DNA from: Ignavibacteria bacterium
Lineage (GTDB): Bacteria; Bacteroidota; Ignavibacteria; OLB7
Length of the DNA: 64,000 bases
NCBI GenBank assembly: GCA_020635205.1
Contig: JACKAE010000005.1
Span: 405,984-469,983, forward strand
Direction: 5' to 3'
The translations under genes and the position numbers were made by a program. The notes under the pieces were generated by a model. It was given only the letters and a program-made list of their open reading frames with translations. It ran no database searches and was not told the origin of the DNA. Every line of letters begins with the position of its first letter. Positions within the stretch are counted from its first letter, which is position 1. Below are positions 8,751 to 18,300 of the stretch, in pieces.

Positions 8751-9602
8751 TCACTCATACACTCTCCCACTCTTCCGTACATGCACCAACAAATGATCTC
8801 CCATCCGATTGAAGGGATAATAGAGGGAAAGCCTTTCTTCAATTTTATCGAATCGTTGAAATGTACGGATATGGCGGTGATAGAAGTCGCGCAGAGATGT
8901 TGGGGGTGTGGTAAGGCCGATAGCGCGTACCCCCTTCACGTGGAAACCATTTTGCCGGAAGAGTCGAAGAATTTTTCGGGTTGGGTGGAACCACGTATCA
9001 ACGCGCAGATCATTCCCAATATGAATTGGCCTACCTTCTCCTCGACTCCGTTGAAATGCGTTTTGTAGGTTTCCTCGCAAAAGCTCTGCCACTGTTTCGA
9101 GAGCGCAGAACCGGGACATCAGAACGAAGACCGCCTCTCCGTTTGGGGAGAGAAGTCTGTTGAGCGCAGGTGGAAGCAGTGCTATATCCTGTAGGCAGTT
9201 TAAGCCGTCAAAGTTTGAGAAGACGAGGTTGAACCGTTGGGAAGAGATGTGTGGCGAAGGTGAACTCTCCCCCCATAAGTCTTCGATCCCCATTCGGTTG
9301 AACCTGACGTTCTCCGCTCCGTTTTCCCGAATCTTTGCCTCCGCAACTTCTACCATCTTCGCAGAAATATCTGTGGCTATAACGTTTTTTGTGCGTTGTG
9401 AGAGCCAGAGTGCATCTTCCCCTGTACCGCAATTCAACTCCAACACATTCCAGTTCGGTTGTAGGATGGTTTCAAGGTATCGGTGTACAAGTGCCCGTTT
9501 TCGTCTTCCGAGGGGTGTTCGGGTGAAATCCGCGTCGTAGAATTCGGCCATTCCATCGAAGGGATGTTGAAGGAACGATGTCGAGCTTGATTGTATCTCC
9601 AT
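8751..9602 (-). CDS. class I SAM-dependent methyltransferase
   Basis: 283-aa Rossmann-fold methyltransferase. Motif I is VLELNCGTGEDALWL, motif II VIATDISAKMVEVAE, followed by VFSNFDGLNCL (motif IV) and SPNGEAVFVLMSRF. The C-terminal half (ALETVAELLRG, then RPIHIGNDLRVDTWFHP) resembles the small-molecule methyltransferases of the UbiE/type 11 group. Substrate unknown. The gene is divergent from the ECF sigma gene with an 87-bp intergenic region that carries a perfect 13-bp palindrome. It may be first in a run with PPK2 and the radical SAM gene, though repeat-like DNA separates it from PPK2. Confidence 0.87.
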   Translation of the reverse strand: MEIQSSSTSFLQHPFDGMAEFYDADFTRTPLGRRKRALVHRYLETILQPNWNVLELNCGTGEDALWLSQRTKNVIATDISAKMVEVAEAKIRENGAENVRFNRMGIEDLWGESSPSPHISSQRFNLVFSNFDGLNCLQDIALLPPALNRLLSPNGEAVFVLMSRFCALETVAELLRGNLQNAFQRSRGEGRPIHIGNDLRVDTWFHPTRKILRLFRQNGFHVKGVRAIGLTTPPTSLRDFYHRHIRTFQRFDKIEERLSLYYPFNRMGDHLLVHVRKSGRVYE

Positions 9603-9651
9603 AATTCATATGTTTTCCCGGTAGAAATCGGGGCGTAACTGTCGAGCAGAC

Positions 9652-9664
9652 GGTGTGTCACACC
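9652..9664. promoter_or_regulatory. 13-bp palindrome, candidate operator
   Basis: GGTGTG-T-CACACC is a perfect inverted repeat in the short divergent region between the methyltransferase and ECF sigma genes, 26 bp ahead of the sigma-factor ATG. Position and symmetry fit a dimeric repressor site; no regulator is assigned. Confidence 0.35.
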
Positions 9665-9689
9665 TGCGCCGGTTAATTTTAGGGAAGTA

Positions 9690-10238
9690 ATGGCTGACCG
9701 CTACGCACATTATAGCGACGAAGATCTTTTCCGCCTGATGGGGGAGGGACGAAAAGATGCCTTCGCGGAAATCTATACACGATACCGCGGACGTATCTAC
9801 GCCTATGTGCTTCGGATGATTGGGGACAGGGATAGAGCTGACGATATTTTTCAGGAGACCTTTACCCGCATTTATCGCCATTGCCACGAGAAGGATCACG
9901 ACATCGCGCGAGCCTCTTCCTACATCTTCACAACTGCTCGAAATCGATGCCTAAACGCCATCCGAGATCGCAAGACGACGACAGACGTTGAGGATTATCA
10001 CCAGATCGTTTATCAGCCAAGCTACGAAAATGCGGAGCTTTCTGAACTGGTGAAGACATCGTTAGAGCTTTTGCCCGACCACTACCGCGAAGCCTTTGTC
10101 TTGCGTGAGTATGATGGTTTGAGCTATCACGAGATTTCGGAGATAACCGGCGAGTCCCTTGCCTCAGTGAAGATTCACATCTTCCGAGCGAAGAAGAAGT
10201 TGCGAGAGATTTTAATGCCCTATCTGGAAGAGGCGTAA
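9690..10238 (+). CDS. ECF RNA polymerase sigma factor
   Basis: 182-aa group IV (extracytoplasmic function) sigma factor. Region 2 includes FAEIYTRYRGRIYAYVLRMIGDRDRADDIFQETF, seen here as the usual DDIFQETF motif near residue 50; region 4 is a helix-turn-helix with HYREAFVLREYDGLSYHEISEI and SLASVKIHIFRAKKKLRE. No extra domains. It should direct polymerase to a small regulon, and is probably held inactive by the membrane protein encoded next (10306/10360-11760). The N-terminus MADRYAHYSDEDLF fits the ATG at 9690 with AGGGAAG just upstream. Confidence 0.93.
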   Translation: MADRYAHYSDEDLFRLMGEGRKDAFAEIYTRYRGRIYAYVLRMIGDRDRADDIFQETFTRIYRHCHEKDHDIARASSYIFTTARNRCLNAIRDRKTTTDVEDYHQIVYQPSYENAELSELVKTSLELLPDHYREAFVLREYDGLSYHEISEITGESLASVKIHIFRAKKKLREILMPYLEEA

Positions 10239-10305
10239 AGGAAGAAGAGGTGGAAGGTTTATAGATAGTAGTTATAGAATGCAGATAACAGAAATACTAT
10301 AAGAT

Positions 10306-11760
10306 ATGCAGGGGGTGATGGCTCTCTCAGAGTCGATAACCTGCAAAGCCCACAAGACTATGAACAAGAGTGATATGATACTGGAATTCATCGACGGAAC
10401 GCTCGACAGTAGTTCGGAGCAGAGTCTGTTCGATGAGTTGGCGGGACACCCGGAAATGCGGACGGAGTTGCGCCAGTATGTGATGATCGGCGATGCCGTT
10501 CGAGCCGACCGCGAGGCCTATGCTCCACCATCCGACGTGGAGCGAAAGCTCTTCGGAGGGCTTGGGTTGATTCCAATGGTTGGTGCAGGTGCTGCCGGCA
10601 CTGCCGCTGCCGGAGGTGGAGCAGCAGCCGGGGGAGCTGCCGCCGGTCTCTTCTCCTTGGCCGCTCTCAAGAGTGGTCTCCTCCCACTGCTGACTGGTTT
10701 CCTTCTCGGAAGTCTGTTGGTTGGAGGTGGAGTCTATTTCTGGATGGACTCCTCGGCACAAGACCCGGTGATTGCATCCGCTGCCTCTGCTGGCGTAGTC
10801 TCAGAAGAGCATAGGGGAGTTGCCTCCTCAGAACTTGCTGCACCTTCTCTGATGCAAGGAAAAGAAGAGAAGGTCAAGAGAGATAATGGAGCAGTTAGTC
10901 CGAGCATGACTGGGAATAGTAAGGAGAGAGTGAAGGTTGTGGAGAAGATCGTTGAAAAGATTGTCTTCGTACCGCAGTCAGATGCAACTGCCTTAGCCAG
11001 TGCGAGTCGCGATGATCGACCTCAGCAAAACAATAGTGCTTCCAATCCATCGAAATCACTAACCGATCCGCTAATATTACGTGCGCAACAGAGCAAGAGT
11101 AGGCTAACGCCGAAGAGTCGTGCGTTGGTCGAACCGCAAGATCTTCTCCCACAAGATGGAAGTGAGGAGATACTCGAGAACCGTTCGCCGGTGTCAGCTC
11201 CTTCAATCGATCACGTAAAAGATGATGCCGTTACGTCGGAGCGGAGCGTTACCCTCGAGTTCCGGAAGGGGGTTGGCACACAACCATTTGCCGACAACAA
11301 CGCCCGCAGAGTAGAAACACAATTCGTCGGCGATCTGGTTCAGGAGAACTTCGTACTTGGTGCGTCTTACCGGACTCCGTTCCTCGGGGGGGTGCAGGTA
11401 GGACTCGAAGGGGGGCGGGAACGCTATACTCAGTCTCTCTTCTACAATCAGAACGATTCGCTCTTGATTGAGCAGCGACCAAATATCACTTGGTTTGGCA
11501 TTTCACTCGGTCGAGAGGTGAACCTCTTGAACGTTCCCCTTCTCTTGCAAGGAACTGTGGGGTCTTCCACCCACTTCAGTGGGCCACTTGTGCGGGGACG
11601 TGTTGGGGTTGACTTACTCGATCTGACGAGTATCTCCTCCTCACTCTCAATGCCACTATCGTTCGAAGCCTCCTCGCTTGTATATACATTCAACGGACAG
11701 TACCTTGTCACCGGCAACTGGGGGGCAAGTCTCGGAGTTCGCTATAAATTCGGATTCTGA
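10306..11760 (+). CDS. anti-sigma-like membrane protein with beta-barrel-like C-terminus
   Basis: Up to 484 aa; the alternative ATG at 10360 (MNKSDMILEFIDGTL) matches how anti-sigma cytoplasmic domains begin and may be the true start. The first ~80 residues from there resemble a ZAS-type anti-sigma domain without zinc ligands. A Gly/Ala-rich stretch precedes one transmembrane segment (LLTGFLLGSLLVGGGVYFW). A long Ser/Gln/Lys-rich linker with a Val/Ile/Lys patch (VKVVEKIVEKIVFV) follows. The last ~165 residues have amphipathic strands, many Gly and aromatic residues, and end in GVRYKFGF, which looks like an outer-membrane barrel. Position directly after the ECF sigma gene supports regulation of it. 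The barrel reading is inference. Confidence 0.72.
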   Translation: MQGVMALSESITCKAHKTMNKSDMILEFIDGTLDSSSEQSLFDELAGHPEMRTELRQYVMIGDAVRADREAYAPPSDVERKLFGGLGLIPMVGAGAAGTAAAGGGAAAGGAAAGLFSLAALKSGLLPLLTGFLLGSLLVGGGVYFWMDSSAQDPVIASAASAGVVSEEHRGVASSELAAPSLMQGKEEKVKRDNGAVSPSMTGNSKERVKVVEKIVEKIVFVPQSDATALASASRDDRPQQNNSASNPSKSLTDPLILRAQQSKSRLTPKSRALVEPQDLLPQDGSEEILENRSPVSAPSIDHVKDDAVTSERSVTLEFRKGVGTQPFADNNARRVETQFVGDLVQENFVLGASYRTPFLGGVQVGLEGGRERYTQSLFYNQNDSLLIEQRPNITWFGISLGREVNLLNVPLLLQGTVGSSTHFSGPLVRGRVGVDLLDLTSISSSLSMPLSFEASSLVYTFNGQYLVTGNWGASLGVRYKFGF

Positions 11761-11802
11761 TAGGCTGATTAATAAAGGGAAGAGGTTGAAACTCTATAGT
11801 CG

Positions 11803-12765
11803 ATGAGAAAAGAGCAACAGAAATATCGTGCGGGAGACAAAACCGGGCAAAGAGGAGGGAGCGTAGTCGGGCTGCTGATGGCAAGTCTCGTATTGGCGAT
11901 GATGTTTGTCGCGGCCTGCAACGATCAGCCTCTTGACCCCACCACGAGCCGCATAGATACTACTATCGTAACGCACCGCGATACGGTGGTAGTGAACAAT
12001 CGTGATACTATTTTCGAGACTCGGGTTGACACAGTTATTGTTGAGCGTCGCGACACGCTTGAAATAACCAGGGTGAAGCGGGATACGATACGCGATACTG
12101 TTCAAGTAGAGGTTATCAAAACGCGGATCGACACGATTGAAGTTCCTGTCAACGTTGTTCGCCTTCGGCGTGGGATCCTTCGATTTCAAGGACGCAACGA
12201 TTCGCTTGGAGCAAATGGTGGGCTGGAGACACTGGAGTTCAACCTGACCGAGTGGTTACAATATCGTGTGATCGACAGTGGGGGTGTGGTCAGGGGGATT
12301 GGTCTCTCTCTCAGCGCAGCACTTCCGCTTCTCTACATGAATTATTCTATCGGAAGCAATCAGGTAACGGCTGAAAATCTCTATCGGTTGCGTGGAATTT
12401 CTCTTTTTATTCCTACGTTTCGAGTGGCTCCAGTTAGTGGAGTGTTCAACGATCTCCAGTTAGATCAACATCCATACGACTATATTTCTGCCGATGGAGA
12501 GAGGGGAGGGATAATGATTACGACGCGCCGACGGGTTGGAACCGATATACAACAGTTTTGGACCGGACAGGTGTTAGAGATTAGTAATCAGACTGGGGGA
12601 GAGCGTTACGTGAATAAGGGGACGTTCCTCGTGACGTTCATTGATACGACAAAAAAAATGATTACCGCCCGCATCGAGACAGAGTTCTTCCTTCCAGTTG
12701 ATATAGGGGGACGAACAGTTGCGCAGCCATTTCAGTTTGCTCTTGACCTCGACTTAGGATATTGA
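11803..12765 (+). CDS. lipoprotein with Asp-Thr repeat region
   Basis: 320-aa predicted lipoprotein. A basic N-terminus and hydrophobic segment end in a lipobox VAAC, putting the lipidated Cys near residue 39. Residues ~48-110 contain a regular series of DTxxxx(R)DT units (TRIDTTIVTHRDTVVV, TRVDTVIVERRDTLEI), likely an extended beta or coiled-coil stalk. The remaining ~200 residues are beta-rich with no family I recognise. It lies downstream of the sigma/anti-sigma pair and 1 bp before the next lipoprotein gene, so the two are surely co-transcribed. Probable location is the outer membrane, periplasmic side or surface. Confidence 0.75.
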   Translation: MRKEQQKYRAGDKTGQRGGSVVGLLMASLVLAMMFVAACNDQPLDPTTSRIDTTIVTHRDTVVVNNRDTIFETRVDTVIVERRDTLEITRVKRDTIRDTVQVEVIKTRIDTIEVPVNVVRLRRGILRFQGRNDSLGANGGLETLEFNLTEWLQYRVIDSGGVVRGIGLSLSAALPLLYMNYSIGSNQVTAENLYRLRGISLFIPTFRVAPVSGVFNDLQLDQHPYDYISADGERGGIMITTRRRVGTDIQQFWTGQVLEISNQTGGERYVNKGTFLVTFIDTTKKMITARIETEFFLPVDIGGRTVAQPFQFALDLDLGY

Positions 12766-12766
12766 T

Positions 12767-13450
12767 ATGCTTGCTATGAACGGGAAGAAGAACCATATAC
12801 ATCGTCTTTTTCTTTGTCTTCTGTTTCTCTCAGTTGGCATAGCCGCTTGTAGTGATTCAGGACTCGATCCTGAAACTGCTGAGGTGATTATTGGGGATGG
12901 TAGGGATACGAATGCGCTCCCCGACTTGCAGAAGGTGACGTTGGAGGCCGGATTTGTCGGCGATGAATCGAAGGTGGTGACAGAGTTCGTGAACTTCCGG
13001 CGACTTACTCGCTACAGTGTCGATACGCTGAGCGATGGGTCGGTGACAGGTCTGCGGCGGTTGAGCTTGATTGCGGAGTTGAAGGAAGATACCTCCGCCG
13101 GCAACGTTCGCCAGAGGCTTGCGCCACTTCGCCTTCTGCGCGTGAACATCCCTTACCTTTCTGTTGGAGTGACTGGGGTTGGAAGGGAAATTGACTTAAC
13201 CGAGGATCCAGACAAGAATGATCTAATGGTTGGCGGAATCAAAGTGATCTTGGAAAACAACGATATGCTGCTCACCGATGCCGACGACCGTTTCAACAAC
13301 TGGGGTTCGGCTCAAATCACGTCGGTTAACGAACGTGAGCGAAAAATCATTCTCCGCATCACTGCCGACTTGCTGAATAACGCAAGCCAGGCGCCACTTC
13401 CTCCACTTCGCCGCCTAACACTTAAGATGGTGATGGAGTTGCCGTATTAA
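12767..13450 (+). CDS. lipoprotein of unknown function
   Basis: 227-aa predicted lipoprotein with the signal LFLCLLFLSVGIAAC, lipobox IAAC. The mature part begins SDSGLDPETAEV and contains VTEFVNFRRLTRYSVDTL and GSAQITSVNERERKIILRIT. It has the same general layout as the preceding lipoprotein (a short spacer followed by a beta-rich domain ending with predicted strands), so the pair may be distant paralogs. ATG at 12767 or 12776 are both possible; the latter gives MNGKKNHIHRLF. No family assignment. Confidence 0.72.
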   Translation: MLAMNGKKNHIHRLFLCLLFLSVGIAACSDSGLDPETAEVIIGDGRDTNALPDLQKVTLEAGFVGDESKVVTEFVNFRRLTRYSVDTLSDGSVTGLRRLSLIAELKEDTSAGNVRQRLAPLRLLRVNIPYLSVGVTGVGREIDLTEDPDKNDLMVGGIKVILENNDMLLTDADDRFNNWGSAQITSVNERERKIILRITADLLNNASQAPLPPLRRLTLKMVMELPY

Positions 13451-13600
13451 GTTTATAGAGTTAAGAGTTTATAGAGAGGAGAGTTCGTAGAGTGGTAGGC
13501 CGTGGTGGGTCTTCAGCTTGTGTCAGATTTTCACAGTAATCACAATCCAAAACCCAGAATCAAAAACCCGAAATCAAAAACACCCATTCATCACCTAAAG
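13451..13600. repeat. intergenic degenerate repeats (GTTTATAGAG and AATCCAAAACCC types)
   Basis: Directly after the lipoprotein stop, GTTTATAGAG occurs twice with a GTTCGTAGAG variant. Later (13544-13596) there are AATCCAAAACCC, AATCAAAAACCC and AATCAAAAACACCC units related to the repeats at 2843 and 27400-27790. Confidence 0.5.
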
Positions 13601-13604
13601 CCCT

Positions 13605-14342
13605 ATGTCAACAGACCCTACCTTACTCTCGTCGACTCGGCGAGATACCCTTATTGCCGTTGTAACCACTGATGCCGATCTTCAGCGTTTTCGTGACGAA
13701 CGATGGTATCGTCTTCCTGATCGCGTACTTGGTCGCTCGCTTGGAAAGAGTACTCTTACTGAAGTGGAGCATCTTGCGATCTATCAAACCAACAACATTA
13801 CCGACGGAGTGCCGGGGAGTATCGAACTCTACGGTAAACTTCTCCAAGTTGAGTCGATGCCTCGTCGCGAGCTTCTTCCAGAAGAGCCAGACCATCCGGC
13901 TGCAAACCAAATCTATCACGCCTTTCGTTTAAGTGAGATTTGCCGACTTGAGCAACCTATCGTTAGTCGTAACCCGCGCCGCGTTACGTTTATCCGGACA
14001 AGGTTGGAACGGCTGCTACGAGCTTCGGACTTGAGCGATCTAATCATTGGCTCCCATGCCGAAGAGTTGTTGGTAGAGCAACTCCGCCTTCACGACCTAA
14101 AAATTGATCGTAAAATCTACATGCAGATAAAGGAGAGAGTAGTAGAGGTTGACGTAAGCATTTTTGCCGAGGAACAGCAGATAGGACTCTGCTATGGAGA
14201 CGAAAAAACAGAAGCTGACGCTCCAAATGTGTGGAACATCCTTCGCTTTTCGCCCGAGCGAATTGAGAACGACTTAGAGGAGTGCCTCCGAGAAATTTTG
14301 AATGTTGTTAGCAATCTCAGAGTAGAAGAGAGAGAACCATAA
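13605..14342 (+). CDS. hypothetical protein, weak resemblance to DUF559/Vsr-type nuclease fold
   Basis: 245-aa cytoplasmic protein. The C-terminal ~100 residues read like the DUF559 endonuclease-like domain: a helix HAEELLVEQLRLHDL, a strand with VEVDVSIFAEEQQIGL, then a strand-helix ending NILRFSPERIENDLEECL, close to the usual RFxNxxVLxNxxxVLxxI pattern. The usual second acidic motif (IELDG) is altered here to LCYGDE, so the active site may be lost. The N-terminal part (RDERWYRLPDRVLGRSL) often precedes such domains and carries many charged residues. Convergent with the DUF1003 gene. The family link is tentative. Confidence 0.6.
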   Translation: MSTDPTLLSSTRRDTLIAVVTTDADLQRFRDERWYRLPDRVLGRSLGKSTLTEVEHLAIYQTNNITDGVPGSIELYGKLLQVESMPRRELLPEEPDHPAANQIYHAFRLSEICRLEQPIVSRNPRRVTFIRTRLERLLRASDLSDLIIGSHAEELLVEQLRLHDLKIDRKIYMQIKERVVEVDVSIFAEEQQIGLCYGDEKTEADAPNVWNILRFSPERIENDLEECLREILNVVSNLRVEEREP

Positions 14343-14352
14343 TCTCTCTCTT

Positions 14353-15081
14353 CTATTTTGTCTTATCCTTCTGAATTAATTCTTGCATCATGTCGGTTTG
14401 CACTGCTTGAATCTCCATCAACTTCTCCCACTGATTGTGGAGTAACAAGTCGAGTTTGTCGTGCAAGTGGCGAATTTCAAGTTCCGCTTTCAAGTTTACG
14501 CGGTAATCATTCTCTCCACGCAATCTGTCCTTCGTCTCCTGTCTATTCTGGCTCATCATGATCACCGGGGCTTGAAGTGCGGCAAGTGTACTTAGAACAA
14601 GGTTCAGCAGAATGAACGGATAAGGATCGAACGGATGCCCTAAAAAGGAAACGTTGACGAACATCCAAGTAATCAGAATTGCACTGAACAGGATAATGAA
14701 TTTCCAGCTTCCTCCGAACGACGCAACCTTGTCGGCAACTCTTTCCCCAAATGTGATCTTATCTTGAAACGTTTCCTCAATATTGCGACTTGCCAATTCA
14801 TTCTCTTGTATTGCCTTGGCCGTCTCTTCCTCCAAGTGGCTGAGAGCACCAGTCTCCTCAGTTATCAAGCTGAGAATATAGTCCGATCGCATCCGGTTCA
14901 GACAGTCTAAGCAGATCGTCTCATCCCCACTCAGTTCGGGGTTACAAGATCGAATATAGTTGGCGAGTGCCGGACGAACTAAGGGGAGTGGGAACATCTG
15001 CTGAGCAGGTTTCTCCTCTTTGCAGAGCGAGCAAGGGGAAAGGGTGAGGTTCTCTTCTGGTGTCTGTTGTTGAGTGGCCAT
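14353..15081 (-). CDS. DUF1003 membrane protein
   Basis: 242-aa inner-membrane protein of the DUF1003 family. The N-terminus has two CxxC pairs (CSLC, CLDC) likely binding zinc, followed by the DUF1003 core: ITFGERVADKVASFGGSWKFI, two transmembrane helices (FIILFSAILITWMFVN and PFILLNLVLSTLAALQAP) and the conserved IMMSQNRQETKDRLR with basic residues just inside the membrane. The C-terminal tail is helical. Function of the family is not established. No operon partner; convergent with the preceding gene, with a 312-bp gap upstream. Confidence 0.87.
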   Translation of the reverse strand: MATQQQTPEENLTLSPCSLCKEEKPAQQMFPLPLVRPALANYIRSCNPELSGDETICLDCLNRMRSDYILSLITEETGALSHLEEETAKAIQENELASRNIEETFQDKITFGERVADKVASFGGSWKFIILFSAILITWMFVNVSFLGHPFDPYPFILLNLVLSTLAALQAPVIMMSQNRQETKDRLRGENDYRVNLKAELEIRHLHDKLDLLLHNQWEKLMEIQAVQTDMMQELIQKDKTK

Positions 15082-15393
15082 ATTAATAATTGGACAGATG
15101 CAAATCCAAAGTGTCGCGGTAGGAAAAAGAAGTTGAAAGAGACTATCGAAAAGGACGAAACGATCTCCCGTAGTTCTGAGCAGAGTGGCTTAAGTTTTTG
15201 CCAGAACAGGAAGGCGCTGCACGATAGTTGTACATAATTTGAGTTAGTTAGAAAGATACGAGATCGGGATGTTTCGCAAATCGAGATATTCTCGTGGACA
15301 ACGCACCCGGGAGTAGAGGCAAGTATTATTTCCCCTCTTTTTCTTACGTTATTTCTTCATCTAATCTCAAACCATATTCGACACACTCTTCCA
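15082..15393. other. gene-free stretch upstream of the secreted propeller protein
   Basis: 312 bases between the divergent DUF1003 and secreted-protein genes. It holds a short palindrome CGAGA-TAT-TCTCG at 15282-15294 and probably the promoters for both genes. No convincing ORF, RNA gene or repeat seen. Confidence 0.5.
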
Positions 15394-18300
15394 ATGATAC
15401 AATCATTCTATCTGTTCCCATCTGCAGGTTTCATCCTCTATGTAATTCTGCTCCTCTTCCCTCAGAATGTTGCTGCCCAACAGGTTGACTGGTTTCGGGC
15501 ATCTACTGGACCAAATCCCAGCTCTGAGAAAGTTTGGGATGTCGCAATCGATGAAGTGGGAAATATCTACGTTGTCGGGTCGGTTGCCGGAACCGCAACG
15601 TTCGGCGACACGACGATACAGACAACGCAGAGCGGTGTCGACGAACCGTTAATTGTGTCTTACTCGCCAACCGGTGAGGTTCGCTGGGTTCGCGTAATGA
15701 AAGGAGTGCGTAGCAACCCTGCCAACCAAGTGGTAGTTCCGGCAGGTGATGGCGTCTACGTTACTGGGAACTTTTACAAAGAAGTGAGGGTGGGGGATGG
15801 GGTTCGCGATACGGTGCTTACCTCCGATCCCCCTAATGCAGGGCAGTTCGTGGTGAAGTTTGAACGCTCTGGAGATTTTGCGTGGGTCATCAACATGGGA
15901 GCCAAGCACCTCTACTCAACGTGGCTTACGTTAGCTCCCGTACGCTCTGCACCCGGTGTTCTCCTTGTTGCGAATTATTATGGCGCAGACACCATTGCTG
16001 GTGTTCCGATTGTTGCCGATTCGGTTGGAACCTTCTTCCTCCGGCTTGACCCCTCCGGTAGTGTACGTTGGGTAAAAAAAGAAGCGGAGTCTCACGGCCA
16101 CAGTGTTCACGATATAACAGTAGACAAAGATGGGAACATCACTCTCCTTGGTCTTGCCTTTCACTCAATTCAATTTGGCGACGAAACAACTGCAAGCCCG
16201 GCAGAAAGAGGGGAGTGGTTCGTTGCCTCGTTCACTTCGGAGGGGGAGTTCCGTTGGTATACGTACAACGAACGATTCTCGGGCGAGTATCCTTTCGCAA
16301 TTGATGCTGATGCTGCTGGCGATCTCTATATCGTTGGACATTTTACTAAGGAACTCGTTGTGATTGGTGGCGATACGATTTCCCGCGGAGGATACGATGG
16401 ATCGTTTTTGGTTCGCTATTCTAAAGAGGGTAGTCTCAGGTGGGGGCGCAAAGTTTCGGGCCGCGTAGATGATTCGCTTGGAACAACAGATTGCCGATCT
16501 TTGGCGGTTGATCGACTTGGGAATTCGTATATCACTGGGAGCTATTCATATTTAGCTGACATCGATTCCACTACCATCTATCCTCCTGTTGGTAGTAGGA
16601 CTCGGAACGATTCAATTGGCAGAGTTGTGGCAAAATTCAACCCCGATGGGGTGCTCGACTGGGTTATTACAAACCATAGTGGGAGCGGCTCGTTATTGCT
16701 GGGAGGTGGTATGAGCATTGCGTTAGACCCTGATCGGTTCCCAGTGATTGCCGGAAATTTTTCACTCTCCGTTCAGTTCGGAGACTCAACTCACGTAACG
16801 AACGACAACGAATACATCGGGTTGATAAAGCTGAGCCAAACAAAGCCAGGAACCCCTCGCATTGTGACTCCAGGAAATGGTGGAGCCTTCCTTCTAACAA
16901 ACACTCCCTTCGCCTGGCGTCCAGCTTTTGAGGCAAAGCGCTATCAAATTCAGTTTGCGCTCGACACGATCTTTACCCGGATGGTACTCGACTCAATCCT
17001 CACCGAAACTTCAACCTACTTCCCCGGCATGGAATATGGGCGACGCTATCACTGGCGCGTTCGAGGAATCAATGGATCGGATACGGGAGCCTGGACTCCG
17101 CGCAGGACGTTTACCTCGCGAACAGACATTGCCGTAAGCGACCATCGGTGGTTTGTTACCGAGAGGATGCGCCCAATTTCTATCACTACCGATGCCGACG
17201 GAAACAGTGCAGTAATTGGAACATCGTTAGCCACTCTGGAGATCGGGGGAGCCACTATCCCAAACCTCTACACCTTCATCGCACAGTACGACTCCGATGG
17301 GAATCCTATCTGGTCACGTCCTATTGCCCCCAGCCTCGACGTAAGTGGAGTTGATCGGGATGACGCAGGTAATTTCTACCTTGAGTTTACCTATAGTGGA
17401 CGCGTAGAGCTTGAGGACACCGCCCTTGTAAGTACACCACGTCGAAGTAGCATGGGCGTAATTAAGCTCTCTCCTCGTGGCCAACTTCTCTGGGCGCGGT
17501 CGAGTAGTTCAACCGATCTCCCATCACCTGGCTCCTTTGGCTCCAGAGGACTTGCTGCCTTTCCTAATGGGGGATGTGTTGCCGTATGCTTTGTTGCCAA
17601 CCATCAAATCTCGTTTGATGGGGTATCGTTGCCACCAATCTATGGCTCAGGTATTATTCTCGTTCGATATAGCAGCGATGGAGCAGTAGAATACGCTAAA
17701 GCCACAGAATCGAATGGGAAGAACGCGACGCTCTATAGTTATGATCTTGCCACTGACCGGAGCGAGAATGCCTATATAGTCGGACTTCACGCCGACACGT
17801 TTCAGTTCGGGACTCTTAAATTTTTCAAACCGGTTGGGCCAGTAGCTCATAACCTCTTTATCGCGAAGGTCGATAGCAGAGGAGTAACAGAGTGGGGGAA
17901 GTCGATTACAGGAGGCAATCTTCTTAGTCGCTTTGCTCGGCTTGGGACAGATTCTGTTGGGAACCTTTACTGGGCAAACTCTCAAAAGTCGACTATTGTG
18001 ATTGAGGATAGAGAGCGGGGTCTTTTCGATACTGTGAAGGGTTCTACCTCATCTATCGACCTGTATATCTACCTCGGTCGCTTTGATGGAGCCGGAAATC
18101 TTGATTGGGTAGTCCCTATTGGAGGCCGAGCTGAGCTGCGAGACTTAGCCGTGACACCGGGAGGAATATCTCTTATAACTGGTGAGTATGAGGAGAATGT
18201 GCGGTTTCAATCGACCCTCTGCGAATCTTGGAGCACGCGAAGTGACGCAATGGTTATCCGAGTTTCACCCGAGGGTACAATTGACTGGCTCACAAAAGCT

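Noticed and set aside
15082..15393. Promoter assignment upstream of the propeller protein
   Set aside because: Only a short 13-bp dyad stands out; no -33/-7 pair of the Bacteroidota type could be fixed with confidence.
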